From assembly GCA_905233325.1 (NCBI GenBank), contig CAJODU010000126.1:6345-13852 (forward strand): DNA of 7,508 bases, read 5' to 3'. This document shows positions 7,198 through 7,508 of the stretch, piece by piece; within the stretch, counting starts at the first letter, position 1, and each line of letters starts with the position of its first letter. The notes under the pieces are model-generated. The model was not told the origin of the DNA and made no database searches. It saw only the letters and a program-made list of their open reading frames with translations. The stretch is from an uncultured Selenomonadaceae bacterium. GTDB taxonomy: Bacteria; Bacillota; Negativicutes; Selenomonadales; Selenomonadaceae. A program made the translations under genes and the position numbers.

Positions 7198-7254
7198 AAA
7201 AAATTAAAAAAATATAAAAAAAGTATTGACAAAAGGAAAAAGATGTGCTATTCT
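7198..7254 (+). promoter_or_regulatory. rRNA operon promoter with UP-like A-tracts
   Basis: A perfect TTGACA (7226-7231) and TATTCT (7249-7254) are 17 bp apart. The 28 bases upstream (7198-7225) are almost entirely A/T with phased A-runs, as expected of an UP element that binds the RNA polymerase alpha subunits. The predicted first transcribed base is about 7261, a G, which suits the GTP-sensing, growth-rate control known for rRNA promoters in Firmicutes. It lies about 170 bp upstream of mature 16S. Confidence 0.88.
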
Positions 7255-7260
7255 TTACAA

Positions 7261-7307
7261 GCTGATTCGTTGAGCAGCAAAACAAGATCTTCTTCCTCAA
7301 CTTCAGC
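7261..7307 (+). promoter_or_regulatory. Hairpin at the 5' end of the rRNA transcript
   Basis: GCTGA (7261-7265) pairs with TCAGC (7303-7307), and GTTGAG (7269-7274) pairs with CTCAAC (7296-7301), with a small internal loop between and a ~21-nt terminal loop that contains a palindromic AAGATCTT. No U-run follows, so it is not a terminator. The stem begins at the predicted first base. Confidence 0.55.
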
Positions 7308-7327
7308 GGTACCTTGAAAACTGAACA
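7308..7327 (+). promoter_or_regulatory. boxA-like antitermination element
   Basis: The segment GGTACCTTGAAAACTGAACA resembles the conserved CTTTGAAAAC-type sequence found in rRNA leaders and spacers of Firmicutes, where boxA recruits NusB/NusE to prevent premature Rho-dependent termination. The assignment rests on similarity and on position between promoter and 16S. Confidence 0.5.
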
Positions 7328-7355
7328 TTGTAACCAGATGTGCGGACTAAGTGAA

Positions 7356-7369
7356 AGATCGAAAGATCT
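7356..7369 (+). promoter_or_regulatory. GAAA-tetraloop hairpin 1 in the rRNA leader
   Basis: AGATC (7356-7360), GAAA (7361-7364) and GATCT (7365-7369) form a perfect 5-bp stem closed by a GNRA tetraloop. Confidence 0.6.
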
Positions 7370-7381
7370 GAACAAAGTCAA

Positions 7382-7402
7382 ACTGGATTGAAAAATCCAA
7401 GT
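7382..7402 (+). promoter_or_regulatory. GAAA-tetraloop hairpin 2 in the rRNA leader
   Basis: TGGATT (7384-7389) and AATCCA (7394-7399) form a perfect 6-bp stem around GAAA (7390-7393). AC and GT outside it can add two more pairs with one bulged A. Confidence 0.6.
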
Positions 7403-7425
7403 CAAATTCAGAGTCAAATCAAATT

Positions 7426-7508
7426 TTCAACGGAGAGTTTGATCCTGGCTCAGGACGAACGCTGGCGGCGTGCTTAACACATGCAAGTCGAACGGACGAG
7501 TACCCTTC
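7426..7508 (+). rRNA. 16S ribosomal RNA, 5' end (cut by the window edge)
   Basis: AGAGTTTGATCCTGGCTCAG begins at 7434 and matches the near-universal segment at Escherichia coli positions 8-27, so the mature 5' end should be around 7426-7427. It continues with GACGAACGCTGGCGGCGTG and CTTAACACATGCAAGTCGAA, the form typical of Firmicutes. The window ends in the first variable region, which is too short to name a genus. The orientation places the rest of the rRNA operon to the right. Confidence 0.97.

Larger units (their letters stand above)
7261..7425 (+). other. Transcribed 16S rRNA leader
   Basis: About 165 nt between the predicted transcription start and mature 16S. It holds a long-loop hairpin at its very start, a boxA-like element and two GAAA-tetraloop hairpins, listed separately. 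There is no coding sequence. The 3' portion should form the 5' side of the processing stalk that pairs with sequence after the 16S gene, which is outside the window. Confidence 0.75.

Noticed and set aside
7085..7417. Minus-strand open frame of 110 codons across the rRNA leader
   Set aside because: It overlaps the end of the 819-residue gene, the rRNA promoter and the leader; the product has no recognisable features.
1..7508. CRISPR array, insertion sequence, tRNA or prophage elements
   Set aside because: I saw no spaced repeats, transposase motifs, terminal inverted repeats, tRNA-like folds or phage genes on either strand.

Overview
The window looks like chromosomal DNA from a Negativicutes bacterium, probably a Selenomonas-like relative (Firmicutes with an outer membrane). 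Three things point there: a secreted PTP-like phytase that resembles, from memory, the Selenomonas ruminantium enzyme; LytR-CpsA-Psr, UPF0756 and YfhO family genes with AGGAGG-type ribosome sites; and the first ~80 bases of a 16S rRNA gene with a clostridial/negativicute-like 5' end. The genus cannot be fixed from so short a piece of 16S.

Left block, minus strand (1-3719). In transcription order it holds a small UPF0756 (DUF441) membrane protein (3252-3719), a strong sigma-A promoter, a LytR-CpsA-Psr (LCP) ligase with a long disordered tail (1704-3140), a secreted PTP-like phytase (830-1685), and the N-terminal 266 codons of a YfhO-family polytopic membrane protein that runs off the left edge (1-800). 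LCP, phytase and YfhO are 18 and 29 bp apart and look like one cell-envelope operon. The phytase frame is broken near 1020-1024, just after the active-site loop. The missing C-terminal 64 residues are intact in the next frame, so this is a recent frameshift or a sequence error.

Right block, plus strand (3886-7188). A Lys/Thr/Ser-rich, apparently disordered protein with three C-terminal membrane segments is followed 30 bp later by an 819-residue protein. That protein joins a CDP-glycerol glycerophosphotransferase-like region to seven ~47-residue beta repeats, most likely a seven-bladed propeller. Its C-terminal half is much more AT-rich than its N-terminal half. This pair is the least familiar part of the window and is probably also concerned with the cell surface.

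Right edge (7197-7508). An A-tract UP-like element, a near-consensus promoter (TTGACA-17-TATTCT), a ~165-nt structured leader with a hairpin starting at the predicted first base, a boxA-like element and two GAAA-tetraloop hairpins lead into the 5' end of 16S rRNA. No terminator separates the 819-residue gene from this rRNA promoter.
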